Positions 25,373-33,638 of a stretch of DNA of 64,000 nt are shown here, one piece after another; the first letter of the stretch is position 1; the number at the start of each line of letters is the position of its first letter. The notes under the pieces were generated by a model that was not told the DNA's origin, did no database searches, and saw only the letters and a program-made list of their open reading frames with translations. This DNA comes from Croceibacterium segetis (GTDB taxonomy: Bacteria > Pseudomonadota > Alphaproteobacteria > Sphingomonadales > Sphingomonadaceae): NCBI RefSeq assembly GCF_011320115.1, contig NZ_JAANOZ010000005.1:62001-126000 (forward strand). Reading direction: 5' to 3'. The translations under genes and the position numbers were made by a program.

Positions 25373-26863
25373 ATGGCTATTCTCAAGAAAATCGGCATCG
25401 CGCTGCTGGTGCTGATCCTCGTCCTCGCCGCCGCGGCCTGGTGGGTGCTGCGCGGTGAAACCGCGGACTTCAGCGTGGCGGACGTCGCCGGGACCGATCC
25501 CAAGCTCGACCAGCCCAATGAGCAGACGATCCCCACGGTCGAGGTGTTCAAGCCGATCGGCTGGGGGGCGAACGAGGCGCCCGTCGCGGCTCCGGGCCTC
25601 GCCGTTAACCGTTTTGCGCAAGGGCTCGAGCACCCGCGGATCATCTATCCGCTGCCCAACGGCGACGTGCTCGTTTCGGAAAGCAACGCGCCCGACCGGA
25701 TCATCGCCGGAGGCGGGCTGACCAATCTCGTCGCCGGCTTCCTCTTCCGACGCGCTGGGGCGGACGTGCCCTCGCCGAACAAACTGGTGCTGCTGCGCGA
25801 CGCCAATGGCGACGGAGTCGCCGAAACCAGTGCCGTATTGCGCGCCGACCTGCACTCGCCTGGCGGGATCGCTTGGGCCGACGGCAAGCTTTACGTCGCC
25901 AACACCGACGCCGTGCTGTCTTACGACTACAAGCTAGGCGAGACGGCGCTCAGCGGCACCCCGACGAAGCTGCTCGACCTGCCGGGAGCCGGCAATCACT
26001 GGATGCGCAATCTCGTGCTCAGCCCCGACGGCTCGAAGCTCTACGTCGGCGTCGGCTCTGCCTCGAACATCGCCGAAGGCGGGATCGACAAGGAAGCGGG
26101 TCGCGCGGCGATCTGGGAGATCGACCTCAAGACCGGCCGCCACCGCCTGTTCGCGGGCGGTCTGCGCAATCCCAACGGGCTTGCCTGGAACCCGTGGAAC
26201 GGCGAGCTGTGGACCACCGTCAACGAGCGCGACCAGCTCGGCTCGGATCTGGTGCCCGATTACCTGACCAATGTCCCGATCGGCGCCAACTACGGCTGGC
26301 CGTGGGTCTACTGGAAGGACAAAATCGACACACGGGTGACGGCGCCGATGCCGAACTTCCTCACCGAATTCACCCGCAAGCCCGAATACGCGCTTGGCCC
26401 GCACGTTGCGGCGCTCGGGCTGGCGTTCACGCAAGGCGGCACGACGATGGGTCCGGCGTTCGGATCGGGCGCTTTCGTCGCCCGCCACGGTTCGTGGAAC
26501 CGCAAGCCGCCGTCGGGCTATGACGTCGTCTTCGTCAGGTTCGACGAGCGCGGCAATCCGACCGGCAAGCCGGTGACCGTGCTCAGCAGTTTCCTGGCGG
26601 GCGACGGGAAAACGCACGGACGGCCGACCTGGGTGGCGTGGGACAAGACCGGCGCGCTGCTGGTCAGCGACGACACCGCGGGGATCATCTGGCGTGTTAC
26701 CTCGCCCGGCGCCAAGCCCGCCGCCGCGCCGGCGCGGACGGCGAGCGCCAGCCTGCCGCCGCAGCGCGAGCTCAACTCCGATCCCGCCGAGGCCTTCAAG
26801 CATCCCCCGGCCGACTTGCAGCCGGGAATGCTCTCGACGCGCAACACCCCGGCGACCGACTGA
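25373..26863 (+). CDS. Membrane-anchored sorbosone-dehydrogenase-like PQQ-type beta-propeller
   Basis: A 496-residue protein with an N-terminal TM anchor (IGIALLVLILVLAAAAWWVL) and a six-bladed propeller of the GDH/sorbosone dehydrogenase type. Key segments are QGLEHPRIIYPLPNGDVLVSE, LLRDANGDGVAE, LHSPGGIAWADGKLYVANT, GLRNPNGLAWNPWNGELW, NYGWPWVYW, ARHGSWNRKPPSGYDVVFV and LLVSDDTAGIIWRV. Family members oxidise sugars or similar alcohols with PQQ in the periplasm; substrate unknown. A C-terminal Pro/Ala tail of about 65 residues extends past the propeller. Confidence 0.85.
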   Translation: MAILKKIGIALLVLILVLAAAAWWVLRGETADFSVADVAGTDPKLDQPNEQTIPTVEVFKPIGWGANEAPVAAPGLAVNRFAQGLEHPRIIYPLPNGDVLVSESNAPDRIIAGGGLTNLVAGFLFRRAGADVPSPNKLVLLRDANGDGVAETSAVLRADLHSPGGIAWADGKLYVANTDAVLSYDYKLGETALSGTPTKLLDLPGAGNHWMRNLVLSPDGSKLYVGVGSASNIAEGGIDKEAGRAAIWEIDLKTGRHRLFAGGLRNPNGLAWNPWNGELWTTVNERDQLGSDLVPDYLTNVPIGANYGWPWVYWKDKIDTRVTAPMPNFLTEFTRKPEYALGPHVAALGLAFTQGGTTMGPAFGSGAFVARHGSWNRKPPSGYDVVFVRFDERGNPTGKPVTVLSSFLAGDGKTHGRPTWVAWDKTGALLVSDDTAGIIWRVTSPGAKPAAAPARTASASLPPQRELNSDPAEAFKHPPADLQPGMLSTRNTPATD

Positions 26864-26867
26864 CGAG

Positions 26868-27695
26868 TCAGAGCCGCTTACCGGCGCGTCCGGCGAGCTC
26901 GACGACAAAGTGCCAGGCCACACGTCCCGACCTGGCGCCACGGCGCCGGGCCCATTCGAGCGCGTCGGCCTCCGCCCACGCGAGGCTGTGCTCGGCCGCA
27001 TAGCCGCGGACGATGTCGAGGTATTCGTCCTGCGAGCAGGCGTGGAAGCCGAGCGCGAGACCGAAGCGATCGGCCAGCGCCAGCCGGTCGTCAACCACGT
27101 CGCGAGGATTGATCGGATCGTCCTGCTCGGCCATCTGCCGGGCTACGATCGCTCGCCGGTTGGAGGTGACCGCCAGGCGCACGTTGGCCGGGCGCGCCTC
27201 GATCCCGCCCTCAAGCCAGCTGCGCAAGTGGCGCGGCCCGTGGGTATCGCCCTCGGCGAATCCGAGATCGTCGATGTAGACGAGGAAATTGCGTTCGACC
27301 GCACCGAGATCGGTGAATAGTGCTGGCAGCGTGTCGAGCGCATCGGTCCCCGCCTGGACCAAGGCGAGCCGGCCCGGCGCCTCGTCCTGCGCCGCCAGCA
27401 CCCCCGCGCGCACCAGCGCCGACTTGCCCATGCCGCGCGCGCCCCACAGCAGCATGTCGTGCGCCGCGTGCCCGGCGGCGAGGCGGGCGACATTTTGGCA
27501 AACCGCCTCCTTCTGCCGGTCGATGCCCTTGAGCAACGCGAGCGGCGGTGCTTCGATCCGCTCGATCGGCCGGCCCTCGCGCCCGGTCCACAAGTAAGCC
27601 GGGGCGGAGAGCCACTCGGTCGTTTCCGCGCGTTCGGGGGCGAGCCGCTGCAGCGCCTCGGCGATTCGGCCCAGGGGATCGTTGGCGTCGGTCAT
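26868..27695 (-). CDS. DUF815 P-loop ATPase
   Basis: A 275-residue AAA-like ATPase of the DUF815 family. Walker A is LLWGARGMGKSALVRA, Walker B is FLVYIDDLGFAEGD, and sensor/second-region motifs are LAVTSNRRAI, and DRFGLALGFHACSQDEYLDIVRGYA. The C-terminal segment GARSGRVAWHFVVELAG is typical. Widespread in proteobacteria but without a settled function. Divergent from the arylsulfotransferase-like gene and convergent with the propeller gene (four-base gap). Confidence 0.87.
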   Translation of the reverse strand: MTDANDPLGRIAEALQRLAPERAETTEWLSAPAYLWTGREGRPIERIEAPPLALLKGIDRQKEAVCQNVARLAAGHAAHDMLLWGARGMGKSALVRAGVLAAQDEAPGRLALVQAGTDALDTLPALFTDLGAVERNFLVYIDDLGFAEGDTHGPRHLRSWLEGGIEARPANVRLAVTSNRRAIVARQMAEQDDPINPRDVVDDRLALADRFGLALGFHACSQDEYLDIVRGYAAEHSLAWAEADALEWARRRGARSGRVAWHFVVELAGRAGKRL

Positions 27696-27765
27696 CCTTC
27701 GTGCGTCGCCCGGCAACCTTGCCCACGTCAAGCTTTGCCTTAAACAGGGGTGGGGAGGTGAGGCG

Positions 27766-29121
27766 ATGAAGTCACGACTGCTTAGATGGGGCGCGCTCGC
27801 CGTCGCACTGCTCGCGGCGGGGCCGATTTCTGGGGCGCCCACGGTCTATCCTACCGGCACGACCATCTACCAGCCCGGCAAGGCATGGAACGGCTACACA
27901 GTGCTCTCCGCTCTGGGCACGCCAGCCGTCATTGTGCTCGACATGAACGGCCGCGAAGTCTGGCGGTGGGACGGCTATGACCTTTCGGCCGGCGGGCCGG
28001 CGCGGGTGTTGCCCGGCGGGGTTGTCGTCGCACCGAAGGGCGTGTTCCCGCGCCACCTCGAGAACAACGCGCTCGTCGCCGAGAATTTCGACGGCGAGGA
28101 GGAGTGGCGCTTCGATCACGCCGAGCCAATCGCCCTCGAAGCGGGCCGGCAATGGAGCGCGCGCCAGCACCACGACTGGCAGCTCAGCACGTTCCCCGGC
28201 GGCTATTACTCGCCCAGTTTCACCCCGAGCCTCGCCGGAGCTTCGGTGCTGTTGCTGACCCACACCAGCCACAGCGATCCGGCGATCGCCGACGTCATGA
28301 TCGATGACGACAAGCTGATCGAGCTCGATGCGAAGGGCAAAGTTGCGTGGGAATGGCGCGCGGGCGACCACATTGGCGAGCTGGGCCTGACGCCGGCCAT
28401 GCGGGCGGCGATCGGCCGCCTCGCCAAGCGCGACGGCTTCGACTGGCTCCATGTCAACTCGGCCGCCTATCTCGGACCGAACAAGTGGTTCGACGGCGGG
28501 GACAAGCGGTTCGATCCGAAGAACGTGATCATCTCGAGCCGCCAGGCGAGCCTGATCGCGATCGTCGCGCGGGACGGAAAGGTCGTCTGGCGACTGGGCC
28601 CTGATTCGACCACTTCGCCCGAAGCGAAGGCGCTTGGCCAGGTGATCGGCCAGCACAACGTGACAATGATCCCCGAAGGCTTGCCCGGCGCGGGCAACTT
28701 GCTGCTGTTCGATAACGGAGGCGCGGCGGGCTACGGCGATCCGAGCCCGATCTCGCCGGGCGGCGACACGATCTACCAGCGCGCCACGTCGCGGGTGCTC
28801 GAGATTGACCCGGTCACGCTGGCGCTCGTCTGGTCGTACAGCGCGCCCAACTTCTACAGCTTCAACATCAGCGGGGCGCAGCGCATGCCCAACGGCAACA
28901 CACTGATCACCGAAGGCACAACAGGGCGCGTGTTCGAGGTCACACCCGACAAGGACATCGTCTGGGAATATCTCGCTCCGCCGAGCACGGGAACGCGGCC
29001 GTCGGTGGCAATCTACCGCGCGTATCGCATTCCCTACGCGTGGCTGCCGCAGGTGGCGAAGCCAGCCGAGGTGCCGGTCGCCCGGCCCAACCCGGCGCGC
29101 TTCCATGTGCCGGCAGGATAG
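27766..29121 (+). CDS. Secreted arylsulfotransferase-like beta-propeller
   Basis: A 451-residue protein with a signal peptide (WGALAVALLAAGPISGAP) and repeated WD-like blades (EVWRWDGYDL, KVAWEWRAGDH, KVVWRLGP, DIVWEYLAPP). It matches the arylsulfotransferase family core: WLHVNSAAYLG, ISSRQASLIAIV, GQHNVTMIPEG and NLLLFDNGG, which carry the conserved His and Arg of the active site. The substrate is unknown and catalysis is not proven by sequence. A strong GGGGAGGTGAGG ribosome-binding region precedes the ATG. Confidence 0.8.
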   Translation: MKSRLLRWGALAVALLAAGPISGAPTVYPTGTTIYQPGKAWNGYTVLSALGTPAVIVLDMNGREVWRWDGYDLSAGGPARVLPGGVVVAPKGVFPRHLENNALVAENFDGEEEWRFDHAEPIALEAGRQWSARQHHDWQLSTFPGGYYSPSFTPSLAGASVLLLTHTSHSDPAIADVMIDDDKLIELDAKGKVAWEWRAGDHIGELGLTPAMRAAIGRLAKRDGFDWLHVNSAAYLGPNKWFDGGDKRFDPKNVIISSRQASLIAIVARDGKVVWRLGPDSTTSPEAKALGQVIGQHNVTMIPEGLPGAGNLLLFDNGGAAGYGDPSPISPGGDTIYQRATSRVLEIDPVTLALVWSYSAPNFYSFNISGAQRMPNGNTLITEGTTGRVFEVTPDKDIVWEYLAPPSTGTRPSVAIYRAYRIPYAWLPQVAKPAEVPVARPNPARFHVPAG

Positions 29122-29154
29122 CGCCCGCGCGGCGAGGCGTGTAGCGCGGCGCGC

Positions 29155-30075
29155 ATGATGCTTGCCCCCGACGCCGCCGGGATCGCCCGCGCCGCCGAGA
29201 TCCTGCGCGGCGGGGGGCTGGTCGCGCTGCCGACCGAGACCGTCTATGGCCTCGCCGCCCGCGCCGACAGCGAGGCAGCGATCGCGGCGATCTACCGCGC
29301 CAAGGGACGCCCGGATTTCAATCCCCTGATTGTCCACGTGGCCAGTCTCGACCAGGCGGAGCAGCTGGCCGAGTTCGACGATCGGGCGCGCCTGCTCGCC
29401 GAGCGCTTCTGGCCCGGCCCCCTGACGGTGGTTCTGCCCTTGCGCGAAGGCGCTCCGTTGGCGCCCGCGGTCACGGCAGGCTTGCCGACAATCGCTCTGC
29501 GGATGCCGGCGCATCCGCTGATGCAGGCGGTCCTGCGCGAAGCGGATCTGCCGCTCGCCGCCCCGTCGGCCAATCGCAGCGGCTCGGTCAGCCCGACTTC
29601 GGCCGAGCACGTGGTCGCTTCGTTCGGCGGTGAGACTCCCGCGGTTCTCGACGGCGGCGCTTGCGAGCAAGGGCTCGAATCGACGATCGTCGCCTTGCGC
29701 GAGCAGGGATGGCAGCTGCTCCGCCCGGGGCCGATCGCCGAGTCCGTCGTGGCCGCGGTCTTAGGTGACGCCATGGCAGTCACGCCCGGCCGGATCGAAG
29801 CGCCGGGGCAGCTCGCGCGGCACTATTCACCGGGCAAGCCGCTGCGGCTCGATGCGTCGGGCGCGGAGAGCGATGAGTTCCTGATCGGCTTCGGGGCGTC
29901 TGCGGGCGACTGCAGCCTATCGCCCTCAGGCGATCTCGCCGAAGCCGCGGCACGTCTCTACGCGTGCTTGCACGACGCGGCTCGATCCGGCCGGCCGCGG
30001 ATCGCCGTGGCGCCGATCCCGGACCAAGGCATCGGCGCGGCGATCAACGACCGCCTCAGGAGGGCGGCCGCCTAG
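29155..30075 (+). CDS. sua5: L-threonylcarbamoyladenylate synthase (Sua5 type)
   Basis: A 306-residue enzyme making threonylcarbamoyl-AMP for the t6A37 modification of ANN-decoding tRNAs. The YrdC domain shows GGGLVALPTETVYGLAARA, KGRPDFNPLIVHVA, RFWPGPLTVVLP, LRMPAHPL and LAAPSANRSGSVSPTSAEHV. A C-terminal Sua5 domain (GRIEAPGQLARHYSPGKPLRL onward) distinguishes it from short TsaC. Its stop overlaps the convergent lipoprotein gene's stop by four bases (CTAG). Confidence 0.93.
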   Translation: MMLAPDAAGIARAAEILRGGGLVALPTETVYGLAARADSEAAIAAIYRAKGRPDFNPLIVHVASLDQAEQLAEFDDRARLLAERFWPGPLTVVLPLREGAPLAPAVTAGLPTIALRMPAHPLMQAVLREADLPLAAPSANRSGSVSPTSAEHVVASFGGETPAVLDGGACEQGLESTIVALREQGWQLLRPGPIAESVVAAVLGDAMAVTPGRIEAPGQLARHYSPGKPLRLDASGAESDEFLIGFGASAGDCSLSPSGDLAEAAARLYACLHDAARSGRPRIAVAPIPDQGIGAAINDRLRRAAA

Positions 30076-30398
30076 CGCCTGGTTTCGACCGGCACCGTCG
30101 GAAGCAGCGCCTGGATCTGGTCGTAAGTCGTCCTGGCCTGGTCGCACGCGCCCTGGTTGCCCCTCACGCAAGCCTTGCTCTGCCGGTCGTAGGTTCGCTC
30201 GAGCTCGCCGAGCTTGGCCTCGCGCTTGCGCAGCGCGCGGCCGCGTTTCTCGTCTGCCTCGGATTGGCTGGTGGTGGCGAGATCGATCCCCTTGCCGGCG
30301 AGCTTGACCGGCGCGGTGGCGACATCGACCACCGTCTTGGCGAGACAGCCGCCGAGCGTAAGCGGCAAGACAAGGGCGAGAAGCAAGGCGGGGCGCAT
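30072..30398 (-). CDS. Small putative lipoprotein
   Basis: A 108-residue protein with a lipobox (LTLGGCLAK; Cys18 likely lipidated). The mature part is a charged helix (RALRKREAKLGELERTYDRQSKACVRGNQGACDQARTTYDQIQALL) with a Cys pair. It resembles small sphingomonad lipoproteins of unknown role. It may be the third gene of the unit with the two DUF2807 genes, from which it is separated by 56 bases. Confidence 0.75.
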   Translation of the reverse strand: MRPALLLALVLPLTLGGCLAKTVVDVATAPVKLAGKGIDLATTSQSEADEKRGRALRKREAKLGELERTYDRQSKACVRGNQGACDQARTTYDQIQALLPTVPVETRR

Positions 30399-30454
30399 GG
30401 CGATCCTTTCGGAGCCGGGCCATGCGCCCCGCCGGGTGAGCGGTCAATGAACCG

Positions 30455-31219
30455 TCAGGCGGCCTTGTCGGTCTCTTCGCTGCCGCCTTCGCAAACCAGG
30501 CTGCCCGAACCGATCGTATGGACCTTACAGCGCGCGCGGCCCTTAACGGTCACGTCGCCCGAGCCCATGATGTTGGCGTTCACGTCGCCATCCGAAGCGA
30601 AGGTTGCGTCGCCGGAGCCGGCGACGTTGACGTTGGCGCTACCGACCTTGAGCGCACTCAGGTCGGCGCTGCCGCTACCCATCAAGTTAAGCTCGAGCTT
30701 GTCCGTGGTCCCGGCGGCCTTGAGCGACCCCGAGCCGGCGATGTTGATCTCGAGCTTCTTGGCGTTGACGCTCGCCAGCTCGAGCGTGCCCGAACCGGCG
30801 ACGTTGATTTCGGGCTGGTCGGAAACCGACGCGGCAGTCATCCGGCCCGAGCCGGCCACGTTGAGCTTGGCGGGGGCCGGCATCGTGACGATGACGGTCG
30901 CGGTCTGGTTGTCACCCCAGGTGCCGTTCTGCCGCAGGATGCCGAGCGAACCGTTCTTGAGCACGAAGCGCATCCGCTCCTTGGCCTCGTCGCTGCCCTC
31001 GACCTGGATGGCCAGCTTTTCACCATCGCGGATGTCGACCATGTCGGGGCCGAGCAGGTTTACCTCGCTCGGCGCCTCGCCGGAGAGGTCGAGGTCGGCG
31101 AGCGCCTTGCCTTCCTCGCCGTTGAAGTTGACGTTGGCCTTGTCGCAACCGGCGAGGCTGCCGGCAATCGCCAGCGCGACCACCGGGGCGACCGCCTTGA
31201 GCACGTGCTTGAAACCCAT
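30455..31219 (-). CDS. DUF2807 (GIN-domain) lipoprotein with GSG repeats
   Basis: A 254-residue protein with a lipobox (SLAGCDKA, Cys25). Residues 100-240 are about eight repeats with the signature (V/I)xGSGxL/A (NVAGSGRM, NVAGSGTLEL, NIAGSGSLKA, NLMGSGSADL, NVAGSGDA, NIMGSGDV, TIGSGSL). They should form a right-handed parallel beta-helix, as in DUF2807 'head GIN' domains. A C-terminal Cys pair (RCKVHTIGSGSLVC) may form a disulfide. Probably an envelope-stress or surface protein; function unknown. AGGAGG lies upstream of ATG and a palindrome lies 22 bases upstream. Confidence 0.88.
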   Translation of the reverse strand: MGFKHVLKAVAPVVALAIAGSLAGCDKANVNFNGEEGKALADLDLSGEAPSEVNLLGPDMVDIRDGEKLAIQVEGSDEAKERMRFVLKNGSLGILRQNGTWGDNQTATVIVTMPAPAKLNVAGSGRMTAASVSDQPEINVAGSGTLELASVNAKKLEINIAGSGSLKAAGTTDKLELNLMGSGSADLSALKVGSANVNVAGSGDATFASDGDVNANIMGSGDVTVKGRARCKVHTIGSGSLVCEGGSEETDKAA

Positions 31220-31240
31220 GAGGGGTCCTCCTGTCGATCG

Positions 31241-31260
31241 TGTATTAGCGCCCTAATACA
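31241..31260. promoter_or_regulatory. Palindromic operator upstream of DUF2807 lipoprotein (YtrA/GntR-like)
   Basis: TGTATTAG-CGCC-CTAATACA is a perfect 8-bp inverted repeat with a 4-base spacer, starting 22 bases upstream of the ATG. It fits the TGTAnTA-N6-TAnTACA layout reported for YtrA-subfamily GntR repressors. The matching regulator gene is not in this window. Role as operator is inferred from symmetry and position. Confidence 0.6.
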
Positions 31261-31320
31261 CAAAAACAGGTGACGGCTCAATCGCCTTCGTCGGGCGAAG
31301 TTGGCGGTTGGCCGACGGCC

Positions 31321-32037
31321 TCAGCCGCCGCAGTGGGCGCGGCCCGAGCCGATGCGCGACACGGTGCAACGCGCGCCCCCGGCGATCTCGGCATCGCCGC
31401 TGCCGATGATCGAGACGTCGGCCGTCTCTCGGGCAGTGAGCTGGGCAGTGCCGGATCCGGCGATGCTGACTGCGGCGGTACGGCTGGTGAGACCGCGCGC
31501 TTTGACGTTGCCCGAACCGGCAACCGAAAGGTCGGCGCGGGTGGCGCTGCCGCGAGCGGTCAAGTTGCCCGAGCCGGCCATGCTGAAGTTCGCCCGAGCG
31601 ACGCGGAGCGCGGCAATGTCAAGATTGCCGGAGCCGGCGACTGACGCGGCGAACCGGTCGCCTTCGGCGCGGTCGATCCGCATGTCGCCCGACCCGGCAA
31701 GCGAGGCGTCGGTCAGCCGCGGCAGCGTCACGGTGTAGGTCGCCGGCTTGAGCCCGCGCCAATCGAAGTTGCGGGGGTACTGCCGGCGCGGACGGATCTG
31801 CAGGCCCTCCCGATCGACCACAACTTCCATCTTGTCGAGAGTCTCGGCCGGGCCGGTTGCGTGCACCGAAGGTGCCCCGCCGACCCGAACGATGACCAGG
31901 TTCGCACCCGCCGCGGCGACCTTGTGGAATGCTCCGACCGGGTAGCTGCGCTCAACCGCAGCGGATTGCGCCGCGAGTGCCGCGCCGCCGCAGGCCGCCA
32001 GCGCGAGGGCCGCGATCAGGGACCGAAAGGTGTTCAT
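31321..32037 (-). CDS. DUF2807 (GIN-domain) secreted protein, paralogue of the neighbour
   Basis: A 238-residue exported protein: signal peptide (SLIAALALAACGGAALAAQ, with an AACGG that could be a poor lipobox), an N-terminal beta domain with RSYPVGAFHKVAAAGANLVIVRVGG, and C-terminal beta-helix repeats (SLAGSGDM, SVAGSGNL, SMAGSGNL, SVAGSGNV, SIAGSGTA, SIIGSGDAEI, RIGSGRA). A terminal Cys pair (RCTV...AHC) matches that of its neighbour. The two genes look like a tandem duplication that has diverged, each with a different operator. Confidence 0.88.
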   Translation of the reverse strand: MNTFRSLIAALALAACGGAALAAQSAAVERSYPVGAFHKVAAAGANLVIVRVGGAPSVHATGPAETLDKMEVVVDREGLQIRPRRQYPRNFDWRGLKPATYTVTLPRLTDASLAGSGDMRIDRAEGDRFAASVAGSGNLDIAALRVARANFSMAGSGNLTARGSATRADLSVAGSGNVKARGLTSRTAAVSIAGSGTAQLTARETADVSIIGSGDAEIAGGARCTVSRIGSGRAHCGG

Positions 32038-32061
32038 CGAGTAATCTCCTGAAGATTTGAC

Positions 32062-32094
32062 GCTACAGGTGTAGCGATGCGCTACAAATGTAGC
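32062..32094. promoter_or_regulatory. Tandem BlaI/CopY-like operators upstream of DUF2807 protein
   Basis: Two 14-base palindromes, GCTACA-GG-TGTAGC (32062-32075) and GCTACA-AA-TGTAGC (32081-32094), sit 19 bases apart centre to centre, 25 bases upstream of the ATG. The core TACAnnTGTA is the known recognition element of BlaI/MecI/CopY-family repressors. Two sites on nearly the same helical face suggest cooperative binding. No such regulator is encoded in the window. Confidence 0.65.
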
Positions 32095-32140
32095 AATCTC
32101 CAACTCGACCGACCGCGATGCCAGACAGACGAAGGGCCAA

Positions 32141-32174
32141 AGCAAAAGGGCCGCTCGGTCGCCCGGACGGCCCC
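32141..32174 (-). terminator. Intrinsic terminator after carD
   Basis: Reading the minus strand, GGGGCCGTCC/GGACC-type arms (32148-32173) form a stem with one mismatch and a 4-base loop, followed by TTTTGCTTT. It lies 22 bases beyond the carD stop and insulates the DUF2807 genes from carD transcription. Confidence 0.7.
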
Positions 32175-32195
32175 TCAAACGTTAGCCAGCGAGCG

Positions 32196-32732
32196 TCAAA
32201 CCTCTTCGGCCGCACTTTCGTAATATTGCGGCGCGTACTTGCGCAGCACGTCGAGGATCTTGCCGAGGGCGGTCGGCTCGTCGGTCTTCTCCATCGCCGC
32301 CAGTTCGCGGGCGAGGCGGCTTGAGGCGGCCTCGAAAATCTGCCGTTCGGAATAGCTCTGTTCGGGCTGATCCTCGGGGCGGAACAAGTCGCGGGTGACC
32401 TCGGCGATCGACACCAGGTCGCCCGAGTTGATCTTGGCTTCGTATTCCTGCGCCCGGCGCGACCACATGGTGCGCTTGACCTTGGGCTTGCCCTTGAGCG
32501 TCTCCATCGCTTCCTTGAGCGTCTTGTCGCTCGAAAGCTTGCGCATGCCGATCGATTCGACCTTGTTGACCGGCACGCGGAGGGTCATCCGCTCCTTCTC
32601 GAAACGGAGCACATAGAGCTCCAGCTGCATGCCGGCGATCTCTTCCTTCTGCAGCTCGATCACACGGCCGACACCGTGCTTGGGGTAAACGACATAATCG
32701 CCGACGTCGAAGGCGGGCGCATTCGCAGCCAT
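32196..32732 (-). CDS. carD: CarD-family RNA polymerase-binding transcription regulator
   Basis: A 178-residue CarD/CdnL protein. The N-terminal Tudor-like RNAP-interacting domain (FDVGDYVVYPKHGVGRVIELQKEEIAG, LYVLRFEKERMTLRVPV) binds the beta subunit; the C-terminal helical DNA-binding domain includes KRTMWSRRAQEYEAKINSGDLVSIAEVTRDLF with the conserved Trp that wedges the promoter bubble. It stabilises open complexes, notably at rRNA promoters. It has a 260-base upstream gap and its own terminator. Confidence 0.93.
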   Translation of the reverse strand: MAANAPAFDVGDYVVYPKHGVGRVIELQKEEIAGMQLELYVLRFEKERMTLRVPVNKVESIGMRKLSSDKTLKEAMETLKGKPKVKRTMWSRRAQEYEAKINSGDLVSIAEVTRDLFRPEDQPEQSYSERQIFEAASSRLARELAAMEKTDEPTALGKILDVLRKYAPQYYESAAEEV

Positions 32733-32992
32733 TCAATATTCCTTTCTGCGGCAAGAACTTACCCAAGCGTCATCCCGTTCGAGGCCGCACGATCGGTGCG
32801 GGCGACCCCTCCAGGGATTTCGAAGACGTTGAGCGGGGGCTCCTGCTTATCCAAACCGCTGCCAGCTGGGGATAACTGCGGCAGTTGCGACGATCGTATA
32901 GCAGATTCGCAACAAAATTACCACCCCCATGGCGCGGGGCGGCATTTCGGCAGGTCAACCTGAATCAATCGGCGCGGATCGCCCGCGCCCGT
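32733..32992. other. carD upstream region with inverted repeats
   Basis: This 260-base non-coding stretch should carry the carD promoter. Two symmetric elements stand out. GTTGCGA (32884-32890) and TCGCAAC (32907-32913) form 7-bp arms 16 bases apart. TTATCC (32847-32852) faces GGATAA (32870-32875) around CAGCTG. A TATACG hexamer on the minus strand within the first element could be a -10. No ORF or known RNA is evident. Confidence 0.4.
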
Positions 32993-33331
32993 TCAGTCGC
33001 CTTCACCCGGCTCCGGCGTGAAGTACTTGTCGAACTTGCCCTCTTCGCCCTTGTGCTCGTCGGCGTCTTCGGGCGGGTCCTTCTTCTCGGTGATGTTCGG
33101 CCATTCGGCCGAATATTTCGTGTTGAGCTCGAGCCAGGTCTCCAGCCCGCCTTCAGTGTCGGGGAGGATGGCCTCGGCCGGGCATTCGGGCTCGCACACG
33201 CCGCAGTCGATGCATTCGCTGGGATTGATCACCAGCATCGTCTCGCCTTCGTAAAAGCAGTCTACCGGGCAGACCTCGACGCAGTCGGTGTACTTGCACT
33301 TGATGCAGGCGTCTGTGACGACGTAGGTCAT
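32993..33331 (-). CDS. fdxA: Seven-iron ferredoxin FdxA
   Basis: A 112-residue ferredoxin of the Azotobacter FdI type. The cysteines Cys9, Cys17 and Cys50 (with Cys12 extra) serve the [3Fe-4S] cluster; Cys21, Cys40, Cys43 and Cys46 serve the [4Fe-4S] cluster ([12 protein letters not shown]). A C-terminal acidic extension ([20 protein letters not shown]) is typical of the alphaproteobacterial type. Gene order helicase-S4-fdxA-carD is recurrent in the class. Confidence 0.93.
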   Translation of the reverse strand: MTYVVTDACIKCKYTDCVEVCPVDCFYEGETMLVINPSECIDCGVCEPECPAEAILPDTEGGLETWLELNTKYSAEWPNITEKKDPPEDADEHKGEEGKFDKYFTPEPGEGD

Positions 33332-33371
33332 GGCTCTCGCGGTTCCCTTCTCTGGCGCCGTTTCCGGCGTG

Positions 33372-33638
33372 CTATGGCGCTCGCCCGGCAGCGTCAAGCG
33401 GGCGGTAGCACGCAGAGGCTTCCTCCGCCGGTCCACGACGGGCGGGCAGGGCAAGAATTTCTATCGGCAGCACGCGCGAACGAAAGGGCAGAGTCAGCAC
33501 GTCCCCCACGAGGATGGGTTGATCCAGCCGGGTGACGCGTTCGCCGTTGCGGCGAATATGTCCCTCGGCGATCCACCGCTGCGCCGCGCTTCGCGTCTTG
33601 GCAAAGCGCAGGAACCACAGCAGCCGGTCGAGCCGCAT
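33372..33638 (-). CDS. S4-domain RNA-binding protein (Hsp15-like)
   Basis: An 88-residue protein with an N-terminal S4 RNA-binding fold: [34 protein letters not shown]. It resembles the HslR/Hsp15 heat-shock protein that rescues stalled 50S-tRNA complexes, but lacks the longer C-terminal extension, so the exact role is uncertain. The preceding helicase stop and this ATG are adjacent (TGA-ATG), indicating coupling. Confidence 0.88.
   Translation of the reverse strand: MRLDRLLWFLRFAKTRSAAQRWIAEGHIRRNGERVTRLDQPILVGDVLTLPFRSRVLPIEILALPARRGPAEEASACYRPLDAAGRAP

Noticed and set aside
29334-29341. GTCCACGTGG as an extra parS-like site inside sua5
   Set aside because: Only the CACGTG core is shared; flanking positions do not match the 16-base parS.
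27772-29670. 632-residue minus-strand ORF over the arylsulfotransferase-like gene
   Set aside because: The plus strand shows a signal peptide and family motifs; the minus frame is Arg/Ala/Gly-rich and featureless.
32847-32876. TTATCCAAA / GGGGATAAC as a second origin-like DnaA cluster
   Set aside because: Only two poor matches, and not in an origin context; noted instead as a symmetric element upstream of carD.
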